Origin: Lysinibacillus composti | Lineage (GTDB): Bacteria > Bacillota > Bacilli > Bacillales_A > Planococcaceae | Length of the DNA stretch: 64,000 nucleotides | NCBI RefSeq assembly: GCF_016908465.1 | Contig: NZ_JAFBDY010000010.1 | Span: forward strand, 1-64,000 | Direction of reading: 5' to 3' | Shown here: positions 1-8,439 of the stretch, piece after piece | Layout: each line of letters opens with the position of its first letter | Position numbering within the stretch: position 1 is the stretch's first letter | Position numbers and translations under genes: made by a program | The notes under the pieces: generated by a model | Told to the model about the DNA's origin: nothing | What the model saw: the letters and a program-made list of their open reading frames with translations, nothing else | The model's database searches: none

Positions 1-94
1 ATCCTCTTTTCTAATGTTTATCGTCGTTGAAAACATTGTATCCAAGAGGGCATAAAATGACTCTTTTCTTTTTACACAATTATATGGACTTAAT

Positions 95-570
95 CGTTAA
101 CCGTTCTAAATCAGGGTGAAATTCAAAGGTTTGCATGAGATAAGGGAAAAACATTCCTTTATTTCGGATAAAATATCGGCAATTTTTAAAATAAGGGAAA
201 TTTCTTCCGTTAAAGTACCGAGAGGCATAATATTGGGCAGATATAAGGGAAGAAAATTCCGTTAACCGTTCTAAATCAGGGTGAAATTCAAAGGTTTGGA
301 TGAGATAAGGGAAAAACATTCCTTTATTTCGGATAAGATATCGGTAATTTTTAAAATAAGGGAAATTTCTTCCGTTAATGTGCGGAGAGGCGGCTTATTG
401 GGCAGATATAAGGGAAGAAAATTCCGTTAACCGTTCTAAATCAGGGCGAAATTCAAAGGGGCGGATGAGATAAGGGAAAAATGTTCCTTTATTTGGCGGA
501 AAATATCGGCAATTTTTAAAATAAGGGAAATTTCTTCCGTTAATCTACGAAGAGCAGGCTTAGAAGTCCA
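95..570. repeat. 165-bp tandem repeat, three copies
   Basis: Units begin at 95, 260 and 425, exactly 165 bp apart; the third decays after about 545-570. Each unit carries the short pairs ATAAGGGAA and TTCCGTTAA or TTCCTTTAT, which are near inverse complements, so each copy can form several small hairpins. The same family recurs at 22455-22660. An open frame across the repeat on the minus strand is only a by-product of the repeat. Apart from this array, 1-752 shows no gene. Confidence 0.9.
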
Positions 571-752
571 AATAGGTGTTGTCTGCCCCTCTCCGATAAA
601 GCTCTATTCCAGTTGCATTGTAAAATCTACCAATGCAGTTGAATTTATCATATAAAATTGAAGAAGTTCGTCTATTCTTTGCAAGGCGATGTGGATTTTC
701 GGTAAGATGAGCCTGTGGAAATACAACATAACATCAAGAGGAGGTACTACAT

Positions 753-953
753 ATGAAAAAACTAGGGTATTTGTTAATGTTTTTTGGAATTGTATTATTA
801 GCCGTTTTCTTGCTCGCTGATTTAGAGATGACGTTTCAGTTTTGGCTCATTGGCTTTTTAATTAGCATGCTTGTTTCGGGTGCAGGCATTGTGCTGTTAA
901 TTTTAGATTTATGGAAAGCCATTAAATTAGAAAAAGCCAATAAAGTTAAATAG
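753..953 (+). CDS. small two-helix membrane protein, unknown function
   Basis: A 66-residue protein with two hydrophobic segments, about residues 4-22 and 29-51, and a short Lys-rich tail ending EKANKVK. It is probably a hairpin in the cytoplasmic membrane. The start has a strong ribosome binding site (AGGAGGT at about 738-744) at good spacing. It stands 70 bp before sfsA on the same strand and may share its transcript. I do not recognise the family and assign no function. Confidence 0.7.
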   Translation: MKKLGYLLMFFGIVLLAVFLLADLEMTFQFWLIGFLISMLVSGAGIVLLILDLWKAIKLEKANKVK

Positions 954-1023
954 ATGGTTCATCTTCATCAGCCACATCTTCTCCCCAAAAAATACTATCA
1001 AAAATATACCGGGAAGTGAAATT

Positions 1024-1713
1024 GTGAAGTACGAAAAAATTGTACATGGCCAATTTGATCAACGAATTAACCGCTTTATCGCTGAAGTGACGATCGATGG
1101 GGGAAAGGAACGCGTTCATGTAAAAAATACAGGTCGTTTAAAGGAACTCTTTCTACCAGGCGCGGACGTTCTTTTGGAAGAGACGAACAATCCGAATCGA
1201 AAGACAAAATACTCCCTCACTGCTGTGATGAAACAAGGACGTTGGGTAAATATTGATTCACAAGCTCCGAATAAAGTGGCTTTTGAGGCGGTTCGGAATG
1301 GAAAAATCGCGGAAATTGGTGAGGTAACCGCGATAAAAAGAGAAGTGACCTATGGAGCATCCCGCTTCGATCTTTATTTTGAACAAGGCGATCAAAAAGG
1401 GTTTATTGAGGTGAAAGGTGTTACGTTAGAGAAAGAGGGAATCGCGATGTTCCCGGATGCACCAACAACTAGGGGCACAAAACACGTATTAGAGCTCGCA
1501 AAAGCAGTCGAGGAAGGTTACAAGTGTGCGATTCTTTTAGTTGTGCAATTAAAAGGCTGCCAGGAATTTGTCCCGAATAGAGAAACGGATCCAGCCTTTG
1601 CGGATGCGCTATTGCAAGCCTCAGAAGCAGGGGTGCAGATTTTAGCCTATGATTCGGTTGTTACAGAGGATGGATTAGTGCTTGATCAGGCAATTCCCGT
1701 AAACTTGGTTTAA
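1024..1713 (+). CDS. sfsA: SfsA family protein (DNA/RNA nuclease fold)
   Basis: Full-length SfsA (229 aa), named for sugar fermentation stimulation in E. coli; the family combines an OB-fold and a PD-(D/E)XK-like nuclease fold and binds DNA. Visible family motifs are HVKNTGRLKELF near residue 33, a YGASRFDLYFE stretch with FIEVKGVTLE near 105-130 (the E-V-K of the nuclease-like core), and FPDAPTTRG followed by HVLEL. The start is GTG at 1024, after a weak GGGAAGTG. In bacilli the physiological role is unclear. Confidence 0.93.
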   Translation: MKYEKIVHGQFDQRINRFIAEVTIDGGKERVHVKNTGRLKELFLPGADVLLEETNNPNRKTKYSLTAVMKQGRWVNIDSQAPNKVAFEAVRNGKIAEIGEVTAIKREVTYGASRFDLYFEQGDQKGFIEVKGVTLEKEGIAMFPDAPTTRGTKHVLELAKAVEEGYKCAILLVVQLKGCQEFVPNRETDPAFADALLQASEAGVQILAYDSVVTEDGLVLDQAIPVNLV

Positions 1714-1879
1714 CTTTCCGATACTTAAAGCTTTAAACCAACAAGGGTAACGTCTATAAATGATAAAAGGCATTTTCTAGAATGATATTGTATAATGGAT
1801 AGAATTGGAAAATACTAGATTTATAGAATGGCTCAGCAACGGTTTTGAACGGTAAAATTCAGTGCTTTAAGAGGAGGAA

Positions 1880-3709
1880 ATGATGGGCTTTAAAGATGAA
1901 TTTAAACGTGAAATGCGTAACGCAATGAAGGATTTAGAGAAAGAAGTACATAAGACGTGGAAGATTGATTATAAAGGACATAATATTGAAATCATTAATC
2001 AAATAAAAGAAGAGATGCTCGTGATTGATGGTATTACGGTCGATAGAAAAATGCGAAAAAGTATTCTCTCGCATATTAAACCGCATTCGAAATTATCTGG
2101 GATGCTTCAAATGCAAGATGGCACAAAGCATAAGGTGACGGTTAAGATTGGTGGATATGTACGATTTAATTGTGTTGTAAAAGTGGGGAATGAAACCATT
2201 TTAGATGATTCGCTTAAATTGGAATTCCTTCCGTGGGATCATAAAGAAAAGCTGGTTCCCTTCATCCAGCAACAAGTTCAAACAAACCATAAAATCATCA
2301 ATGACCGGTTGCCAGATGAAGAATATTTATATGATGAAAATCATCCGCGATTTGCTGCGGGCTTATCGGATAATTTTGCAGATGAAACACCAACGCCGTT
2401 TTATGCAAAGAAATTACTCAAGCTCTTTGAAGAACAGATAAATGACCCGACAACCAAAACCCGAAAAGCAACATATGAAAAAATCATTTTCGATCAGATT
2501 GCGAGCTATGGGAATGAGTTTATCGAACGATTCCGGGAAGCAGAATTAGACGAAACGCTTGTTCAGCAAGAGGCGTTATGGCTTCTTGAGCACGCGGCGC
2601 ATCGGGAAGTTGTAAAATTTGCTATCACCGTATTAGGTTGTACGAATTGTGAGAAATATAAAGACCTCTTATTCACTTTAGGGATGCATGAGGAATTTAC
2701 CATATATGTCGTTTTTGCGTTGAGAAATGGCACCATTCAGGCAAACGAACAAGTTTGGAAACTCGCTCAAGAACTTCAGGGTTGGGGGAAAATCGCAGCG
2801 GTAGAACATCTAGATGCCTCTACGCCAGAAATGAAACATTGGTTACTGACAAAAGGCTGTCGCAATGAAATTATGGATGAATATTTAGCATATACATGTG
2901 CCATCAATGGAGAACTTGACGTAGCTTTATACGAAGAAATGATTTCAAAAGAGCTATATGATGGGGCAAGTGTCATAATCGAGGCACTATTAAGTGAAAA
3001 TGCCTCCCAAGGGATTGATGATTACCCCTATGCAAGCGCCATTCTTTCACGGTTGGTCTTTCATGCTAGAACGCACTGTCAAAGGTTAGAAGACTTTTAT
3101 CCTCTAATGAAAATAAGCGAATTTTTAAATGCTGATCAAGAAATTTGGAATGAACGCTTCAGAGACTCGTGGAAACAACATGAATACAATTCTTTGCAGC
3201 AGGCAATCCAACCATTTATAGATGATCCGAAATGGCCACAACTTGCAATGGAGTCGCTACTGCAAGGAAGTAATTATAAAACGATTGAGATCGCTCGTTT
3301 TTATCAGTTAGATGTGACGCAGAATTTGTTTGATTTGCTTGAGAAAGAGCCAACAAAAAGTGAATTATATTTAGCGATTATGGATACAAACAAGCGTGAA
3401 CATATTCAGGCGCTCTGCACATTTGCAGAAACCCATTTATTCTTATCAAGTTTTTCAAATGATGAAGAAGTATGTGTGCACTGTATCGTTCAAGATTTAC
3501 ATGAGTACGAGGGCGTGGGGCTACCGTTGATTCAAGCTGGGCTGCAATCAAAGAATAAAAGCTTGCAGTATCATGCACTAAGTGTACTAAAGAGTTGGTC
3601 CCCAGCTTTCTCGCAACAACCTGATATTCAGGAACTAATTAAAAACATTGCCACAACAACAAGTGATAAAGAAGACCGACAACTAGCAAAACAATTGTTA
3701 ACGAAATAA
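1880..3709 (+). CDS. large helical protein of unknown function
   Basis: A 609-residue cytoplasmic protein with no signal or membrane segment. Residues about 1-130 are mixed alpha/beta; from about 165 to the end it is almost entirely amphipathic helix with Leu/Ala periodicity, resembling HEAT or TPR-like solenoids. A GAGGAGG at 1871-1877 sits 2 bases before ATG 1880 and 5 before ATG 1883, so 1883 (608 aa) may be the true start. It stands alone between sfsA and a terminator. No catalytic motif is apparent and I do not recognise the family. Confidence 0.85.
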   Translation: MMGFKDEFKREMRNAMKDLEKEVHKTWKIDYKGHNIEIINQIKEEMLVIDGITVDRKMRKSILSHIKPHSKLSGMLQMQDGTKHKVTVKIGGYVRFNCVVKVGNETILDDSLKLEFLPWDHKEKLVPFIQQQVQTNHKIINDRLPDEEYLYDENHPRFAAGLSDNFADETPTPFYAKKLLKLFEEQINDPTTKTRKATYEKIIFDQIASYGNEFIERFREAELDETLVQQEALWLLEHAAHREVVKFAITVLGCTNCEKYKDLLFTLGMHEEFTIYVVFALRNGTIQANEQVWKLAQELQGWGKIAAVEHLDASTPEMKHWLLTKGCRNEIMDEYLAYTCAINGELDVALYEEMISKELYDGASVIIEALLSENASQGIDDYPYASAILSRLVFHARTHCQRLEDFYPLMKISEFLNADQEIWNERFRDSWKQHEYNSLQQAIQPFIDDPKWPQLAMESLLQGSNYKTIEIARFYQLDVTQNLFDLLEKEPTKSELYLAIMDTNKREHIQALCTFAETHLFLSSFSNDEEVCVHCIVQDLHEYEGVGLPLIQAGLQSKNKSLQYHALSVLKSWSPAFSQQPDIQELIKNIATTTSDKEDRQLAKQLLTK

Positions 3710-3720
3710 TGGATCAAACA

Positions 3721-3754
3721 AAAAACTACTGAAATTTTCAGTAGTTTTATTTTT
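3721..3754 (+). terminator. intrinsic terminator of the 1880-3709 gene
   Basis: AAAACTACTGAAA pairs with TTTCAGTAGTTTT over a very short loop, followed by ATTTTT, 12 bases after the stop codon. Confidence 0.9.
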
Positions 3755-4057
3755 GGGTGTACCTTTAGGCTAATAATTTTTGTAAAGGTAGGAGAATGAT
3801 GGTGTTGGGGGAAATCCTAATTTTTTTCTAAAATTTTTCTAAGAGTCTAGTCTGTTCGCAAACACCCACATATACTACTTTTAGTAAAACTGTTTTTCTG
3901 GAGATGATGTTCGATTCCGGGCATTAGCAATTCCATTTTGAACTCATAGCCGTGGTGAATTGAAATAATTAGTTATTCGCCAAGTGTTTTACTTTTCATA
4001 TTTCAGATGAATTGCATATCTTAATGGTGTATTGATTAATAACTCCATGAAGTATAG
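3755..4057. other. intergenic stretch, no gene seen
   Basis: AT-rich leader ahead of the repeat-protein gene. I see no conserved ORF, RNA or strong promoter here; short open frames on the minus strand have no ribosome binding site. Confidence 0.6.
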
Positions 4058-4069
4058 GTGGTGAATTTT

Positions 4070-4927
4070 GTGGTATTTTATCAGCCGGATCCAAGAAGGA
4101 GACCACCAACGACGAATAATAGTCAAAGAGTTGGACCTCCAAATTCAATGAGAATGCCGGAACAAGCATATTTTGGCCCAAATCCAATGAGAATGCCAGA
4201 TGAAGCGTTTTTCAACCCAAATCCAATGAGAATGCCGGAACAAGCATATTTTGGCCCAAATCCAATGGGAATGCCAGATGAAGCATTTTTCAACCCAAAT
4301 CCAATGGGAATGCCACGTGAAGCATCTTCTCGCCCGAATTCAACGAGAGGACCGCGAGAAACATATTCAGGCAGAAATCCAATGAGTGGGCGACGTGAAG
4401 CATATTCAGGCCCGAACTCAATGAGAGTGCCACGTGAAGCAACTTCAGGTCCGAACTCAACGAGAGGGCCACGTGAAGCATCTTCTCGCCCGAATCCAAT
4501 GGGAATGCCGGGTGGAGCAAGTTTTGGCCCGAACCCAATGGGAATGCCGGGTGGAGGAAACTTTGGCCCGAATCCAATGGGAATACCCGGTGGAGGAAAC
4601 TTTGGGCCGAACCCAATGGGAATGCCGGGTGGAGGAAACTTTGGTCCAAATCCAATGGGAATGCCTGACGAATCCTATTTTTTACCTGAACCAATGGGAG
4701 GACCAGGAGCGAATTTTTACCCTAATCAGATGAGGGGACAGTTTAATCCTAATGGTCCTTATCCACCGCCACAACAACAACCACCACAGCGTCCAGCGTC
4801 CATGCTCCAAAAATTACCGGAGCATATAAATGCAATTAATGGCCATATGGGAACAATACAAAATGGGATAAATTTAGTTAGACAAATCAGTTCGTTATTC
4901 AGTTCGTTTAGAAGACCGGCTAATTAA
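4070..4927 (+). CDS. Pro/Gly/Met-rich 13-residue-repeat protein
   Basis: About 285 residues: a short N-terminal stretch (VFYQPDPRRRPPT), 14 units of a 13-residue repeat typified by PNPMGMPGGGNFG, a Pro/Gln-rich linker (PPPQQQPPQRP), then a 50-residue helical tail (MLQKLPEHINAINGHMG...). The layout, repeats before a C-terminal helix, recalls the YqfQ/VrrA and YppG proteins of bacilli, which may be spore or envelope associated; that link is inference. I chose GTG 4070 because AGGTGGTG (4056-4063) sits 6 bases upstream; GTG 4058 is in frame but lacks a site. The repeat invites length variation between strains. Confidence 0.75.
   Translation: MVFYQPDPRRRPPTTNNSQRVGPPNSMRMPEQAYFGPNPMRMPDEAFFNPNPMRMPEQAYFGPNPMGMPDEAFFNPNPMGMPREASSRPNSTRGPRETYSGRNPMSGRREAYSGPNSMRVPREATSGPNSTRGPREASSRPNPMGMPGGASFGPNPMGMPGGGNFGPNPMGIPGGGNFGPNPMGMPGGGNFGPNPMGMPDESYFLPEPMGGPGANFYPNQMRGQFNPNGPYPPPQQQPPQRPASMLQKLPEHINAINGHMGTIQNGINLVRQISSLFSSFRRPAN
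4139..4684 (+). repeat. 14 x 39-bp coding minisatellite
   Basis: Fourteen exact-period 39-bp units inside the 4070-4927 gene. Three unit types are mixed: an acidic/aromatic type (MPEQAYFG, MPDEAFFN), an Arg/Ser-rich type in the middle (TRGPREASSR), and a Gly-rich type at the end (MGMPGGGNFG). This suggests local block duplication. Confidence 0.9.
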
Positions 4928-4952
4928 TTGAATAACTGTGAAAAACGCAAGA

Positions 4953-4990
4953 AATCACTATCCTTTTGAAAAGAATAGTGATTTTTTATT
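4953..4990 (+). terminator. intrinsic terminator of the repeat-protein gene
   Basis: AATCACTAT (4953-4961) pairs with ATAGTGATT (4975-4983), then a T-rich run. Confidence 0.88.
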
Positions 4991-5108
4991 TTTTATATAA
5001 AACTCTCTTGGATGAACGGGATTTCGGAGAGCTTCCAATGGGATTTGTCGTTCATAGCCCTGATGAACGGCATTTCACCTGAGTTTTCATCGAGATCTAC
5101 CGTTCATC

Positions 5109-5155
5109 CCGAAAATAACAGCTTATCACTTGGAGATGCAACCGGATAAGCTGTT
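5109..5155 (-). terminator. intrinsic terminator of the NlpC/P60-like gene
   Basis: AACAGCTTATC (5117-5127) pairs with GATAAGCTGTT (5145-5155). Read on the minus strand, it lies 13 bases past the stop codon and is followed by TATTTTC. Confidence 0.8.
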
Positions 5156-5168
5156 CAAAAAGCGAATT

Positions 5169-5651
5169 CTATTTAATCACACGCTTAGCGCCTACGTAAC
5201 GATCCTTCCAATACTGGTCGCTTATTTTAACAATTTTAACGCCTTTAGTCGTAACACCAGTAAACGTACCATCCCCATTGTAAATTCCGACAAAGGATAC
5301 TTTTCCTTTTTGACCTGTAGCGTAGAAGACTAAATCGCCTTGTTGTAATTCATTTTTCTTAACGGATTTTCCGATTTTATATTGTTCCGCACTTGTTCGT
5401 GGGATCTTTAAGTTGGTTGCAGCATTTTTATAGATGTATTGCGTAAATCCACTTGCATCAAAGCCTTTTGCCGTCGTTCCGCCCCATTTGTAAGGTGCAT
5501 CTACATAACGTTGTGCTGTTGCTGATACTTCTTCACCGTAATTAATGGATGCCGAAGCACTGGATGCCAGACCGAAAATCATTGTAGCCAATAAAACAAA
5601 AATTGCGCCGACAGTTACTGCCCATTTTGGAAATTGAAAAGACAAAGACAT
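5169..5651 (-). CDS. secreted NlpC/P60-fold protein lacking catalytic Cys and His
   Basis: 160 residues: a signal peptide (hydrophobic core about 12-30, cleavage after SSASA) and one NlpC/P60 domain, the fold of cell-wall gamma-D-Glu-diaminopimelate endopeptidases. The fold is well kept (YVDAPYKWGGTT, IPRTSAEQY, ELQQGDLVFY). The catalytic DCSGF motif reads DASGF (codon GCA) and the expected HVGIY reads FVGIY (codon TTT), so the nucleophile and the general base are both missing. It is probably a non-enzymatic wall-binding or regulatory protein. The start at 5651 has GGAGGG 6 bases upstream; an upstream in-frame extension lacks a site. Confidence 0.9.
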   Translation of the reverse strand: MSLSFQFPKWAVTVGAIFVLLATMIFGLASSASASINYGEEVSATAQRYVDAPYKWGGTTAKGFDASGFTQYIYKNAATNLKIPRTSAEQYKIGKSVKKNELQQGDLVFYATGQKGKVSFVGIYNGDGTFTGVTTKGVKIVKISDQYWKDRYVGAKRVIK

Positions 5652-5833
5652 GCTAAACCCTCCAAATTTCAATTTTTTTGACTTACAGATTAGTAGACGG
5701 ATGGATTGAATAAAAGTGACATCATTTTTCGAAAAGTTCACTCTTTTATATGCTGTACGGTTGAGCATACAGCACTTCCATTTTTCCTTTAAATGTTACA
5801 CTACAGATACAATCAACAAAATGGAGTGAGCAA

Positions 5834-6853
5834 ATGACAACGAACAAAATACTTGGTAAACAACACTTAGGTTTCCAATGGCAAACGGAAGATCCATTTT
5901 TAATTACGGTTTATCATAAAGATCTTTATCCAACAGGGAATGAAGAACAAGGGGTGGACCCGAAATATCTTGTCGGAAGAAACTTAGGCGAGGATTTTGA
6001 ATTGCGTGATGGCTTTCGAATGTACCACGGGGATTCTGTTCCAGGTTTTCAAGCACATCCACATAAGGGATTTGAAACAGTGACAGTCGTGCAGGAAGGA
6101 TTTGTTGACCATTTTGATTCTACCGGTGCGAAAGGCCGTTATGGCAATGGGGATGTGCAATGGTTAACAACAGGGAGTGGGTGCCAACATACCGAAATGT
6201 TCCCGCTCGTATATTCGGACAAGCCGAATCCACTAGAATTATTTCAAATTTGGCTGAACCTACCTGCGAAGGGAAAGTCCGCAAAACCAGAATATCAAAT
6301 GCTTTGGGCAGAAGATGTTCCAGTAATCGAACAGGAATCAGTAAATGGAGGGAAATCTACTGTTCGAGTAATCGCAGGACGATTGAACGGAAAGGAAAGC
6401 CTTGAACCAAATAGTGCTTCATGGGCAAAAGACCCGAACCATCATGTTGGAATTTATCTTATTCGAATGGAACCCGAGGCAGCTTTCACTTTACCTACAG
6501 TTTCAGAAACGTTAAATCGAAATCTTTATTTCTATGAAGGGGATACGATTGAAATCGATGGGGAGGCAATAGCTTCATTAAATCGAGTCAAACTAGCAGG
6601 GGATCAAGAAGTCAACATAACAAATGGTTCTAAAGAAAGCTATCTATTAGTTCTAGAGGGTGAACCGATTAATGAACCCGTTGTACAACAAGGGCCATTT
6701 GTGATGAATTCAAGGGAAGAGATATTCGCGGCTTTTCAGGAATATCAACAAACTCGTTTCGGGGGATGGCCATGGGGACGTTATGATCCTGTAAATGAAC
6801 GAGACGCCGGACGATTTGCACAGCATTCGGATGGACGGATTGAAAAACGATAA
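5834..6853 (+). CDS. pirin family protein
   Basis: A 339-residue bicupin of the pirin family; some members are quercetin dioxygenases or metal-dependent regulators. The N-terminal cupin keeps the metal ligands H75 and H77 (AHPHKGFETVT) and H119 and E121 (QHTEMFP), matching the His-His-His-Glu set of human pirin. The C-terminal cupin lies around 180-280. The ATG follows GGAGTGAG. It is flanked by terminators and appears monocistronic; the substrate is unknown. Confidence 0.9.
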   Translation: MTTNKILGKQHLGFQWQTEDPFLITVYHKDLYPTGNEEQGVDPKYLVGRNLGEDFELRDGFRMYHGDSVPGFQAHPHKGFETVTVVQEGFVDHFDSTGAKGRYGNGDVQWLTTGSGCQHTEMFPLVYSDKPNPLELFQIWLNLPAKGKSAKPEYQMLWAEDVPVIEQESVNGGKSTVRVIAGRLNGKESLEPNSASWAKDPNHHVGIYLIRMEPEAAFTLPTVSETLNRNLYFYEGDTIEIDGEAIASLNRVKLAGDQEVNITNGSKESYLLVLEGEPINEPVVQQGPFVMNSREEIFAAFQEYQQTRFGGWPWGRYDPVNERDAGRFAQHSDGRIEKR

Positions 6854-6860
6854 AATTAAA

Positions 6861-6915
6861 GTGCCGGCCACCCAAACTGTACAGAGTTGTTTGAGTGACT
6901 GGCACGTTTATTTTT
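6861..6915. terminator. bidirectional hairpin between convergent genes
   Basis: GTGCCGGCCAC (6861-6871) pairs imperfectly with GTGACTGGCAC (6894-6904), followed by GTTTATTTTT on plus; the minus side is AT-rich too. It sits between the pirin gene and the opposing 6908-7135 gene. The sequence belongs to the same GTGCCnGGCAC palindrome class as 53201-53247. Confidence 0.65.
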
Positions 6916-7135
6916 CTTCCTTATAGTAACGCTCACCGGTCTCGGGATTGTAGTAAACCACTAACTTTTTCCCGGTGCTTGGGTCAATGGAGACCTCGTT
7001 TGTACGCTCGAATCCTTTTGGCACTTGCTGTCCATGTTTCGTTTTAAAGCGAGTATCCCAAACGAACCAAGACCCGATAATCAATATAATAAGAAGGATG
7101 ATTTGGATACCATAAAAACCGATAATCCACGCCAT
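6908..7135 (-). CDS. small single-span membrane protein
   Basis: 75 residues: one N-terminal transmembrane helix (about 4-26, Ile/Leu-rich) and a polar tail ending in a VYYNPETGERYYKEE segment. It starts 3 bases after the ybjQ-like stop codon on the same strand, using a site inside the end of that gene, so the two are almost certainly cotranscribed. The function is unknown; a membrane partner for the YbjQ protein is an inference from position alone. Confidence 0.75.
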   Translation of the reverse strand: MAWIIGFYGIQIILLIILIIGSWFVWDTRFKTKHGQQVPKGFERTNEVSIDPSTGKKLVVYYNPETGERYYKEEK

Positions 7136-7138
7136 TGT

Positions 7139-7459
7139 TTACGCCTTTTCCACACGTACTGCTGTACCATATGCAACGATCTCACTCATGTTCTGACCAA
7201 TTTCACCGGAGTCAAAACGCATCATAATAATCGCATTAGCACCCATAGCTGTAGCGTTTTTTACCATACGATCCATCGCTTGTTTTCTGGCATCTTCAAG
7301 CATTTCCGTATACTGATTAATTTCTCCACCGACAAGCCCCTTTAAAGAAGCAACGATATCTTTACCGATTCCTCTAGCTCTTACAGTTAACCCGAATACT
7401 GGACCTAACACTTCTGTCACTTGGTGGTTCGCAATATTCTCCGTTGTAACGATAATCAT
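7139..7459 (-). CDS. ybjQ: YbjQ/UPF0145 family protein
   Basis: A 106-residue member of UPF0145 (YbjQ), a small oligomer-forming fold sometimes called a heavy-metal-binding domain. Family features are TTENIANHQV, VRARGIGKDI and the MGANAIIMMRFDS stretch, with full family length. AAGGGGCGG precedes the start at 7459. It forms a two-gene unit with the downstream small membrane protein. The exact role is not established. Confidence 0.92.
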   Translation of the reverse strand: MIIVTTENIANHQVTEVLGPVFGLTVRARGIGKDIVASLKGLVGGEINQYTEMLEDARKQAMDRMVKNATAMGANAIIMMRFDSGEIGQNMSEIVAYGTAVRVEKA

Positions 7460-7641
7460 TCAATTCCGCCCCTTAACAAATAATCATTACATACAAATTA
7501 GTTTATGAATTCACAGGATAATGATGCAAAATTTAATAAATAAGCATCGACAAAATTAGGTGGCGTTTAATTATGGACTGCGAGCTATAAATAGTATAAT
7601 GAGACCGACGATAGATTCAACTTCGAAGGGAGTCATTAAAA

Positions 7642-8367
7642 ATGGCACAAGAATTAAATGGAAAAACAGCATTCATCACAGGTGCAGCAAGAGGGATTGG
7701 GAAAGCGACTGCGCTTCACTTAGCAAAAGAGGGCGTTAACATTGGCTTAATCGCAAGAACGGAGTCTGCTTTAAAAGAAGTGGCATCAGAAATTGAAGGA
7801 TTAGGGGTTAAAGTTGCGTATGCTGTTGCCGACGTATCTTCGAAAGAGCAAGTAGAGGCAGCTGTTGCTTCGTTAACAAATGATCTTGGCACTACGGATA
7901 TCCTCATTAACAATGCAGGGGTCGCTTCCTTTGCTCCTGTTTTAGAGATGGACCCGGAAGAGTGGAAAAAAATCATTGATGTGAATGTAATGGGTACATA
8001 CTATGTGACGCGTGCTGTATTACCTCAATTAATTGAGAAAAATGGTGGCGACATCATTAATATTTCGTCAACAAATGGATTAGGCGGGGCAGCAACGGCT
8101 AGTGCCTACAGTGCATCAAAATTTGCAGTGATTGGATTTACAGAATCATTAGCGCAAGAAGTTCGCCGTAACAATATTCGGGTTTCCGCGTTAACTCCAA
8201 GTACAGTGGCAACGGACTTAGCGCTTGATTTAAATCTAATTAAAGAAAACAATGAATCGAAAATCATGCAACCAGATGATATTGCCGAATTCATCGTTAG
8301 TCAATTAAAACTAAATCCAAGAGTTTATGTGAAAACAGCAAGCTTCATCGCAACAAATCCATTCTAA
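7642..8367 (+). CDS. short-chain dehydrogenase/reductase, 3-oxoacyl-ACP reductase-like
   Basis: A 241-residue classical SDR. The NAD(P) motif TGAARGIG is at residues 13-20, NNAG lies near 90, the catalytic Ser is in NISSTNG near 141, and the Tyr/Lys pair is in YSASK near 155. It resembles FabG-like 3-ketoacyl-ACP reductases, but the lone position, away from fatty-acid genes, leaves the substrate open. AAGGGAG precedes the ATG. A terminator follows directly. Confidence 0.9.
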   Translation: MAQELNGKTAFITGAARGIGKATALHLAKEGVNIGLIARTESALKEVASEIEGLGVKVAYAVADVSSKEQVEAAVASLTNDLGTTDILINNAGVASFAPVLEMDPEEWKKIIDVNVMGTYYVTRAVLPQLIEKNGGDIINISSTNGLGGAATASAYSASKFAVIGFTESLAQEVRRNNIRVSALTPSTVATDLALDLNLIKENNESKIMQPDDIAEFIVSQLKLNPRVYVKTASFIATNPF

Positions 8368-8382
8368 TTAGCGATTTAATGA

Positions 8383-8416
8383 GCCTTCATCATTTATGGG
8401 ATGAAGGCCTTTTTAG
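8383..8416 (+). terminator. intrinsic terminator of the SDR gene
   Basis: GCCTTCATC (8383-8391) pairs with GATGAAGGC (8400-8408), followed by CTTTTTAG. Its stem is strikingly close to the hairpin in each unit of the 52-bp array that starts just downstream. Confidence 0.9.
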
Positions 8417-8439
8417 TTGGTGAATGCGGGCGGAAATGT

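Noticed and set aside
80-319. 79-residue minus-strand ORF
   Set aside because: It lies wholly in the 165-bp tandem repeat, repeats its own sequence, and has no ribosome binding site.
4290-4694. 134-residue minus-strand ORF
   Set aside because: It mirrors the 39-bp coding repeat of the plus-strand gene and has no start signals.
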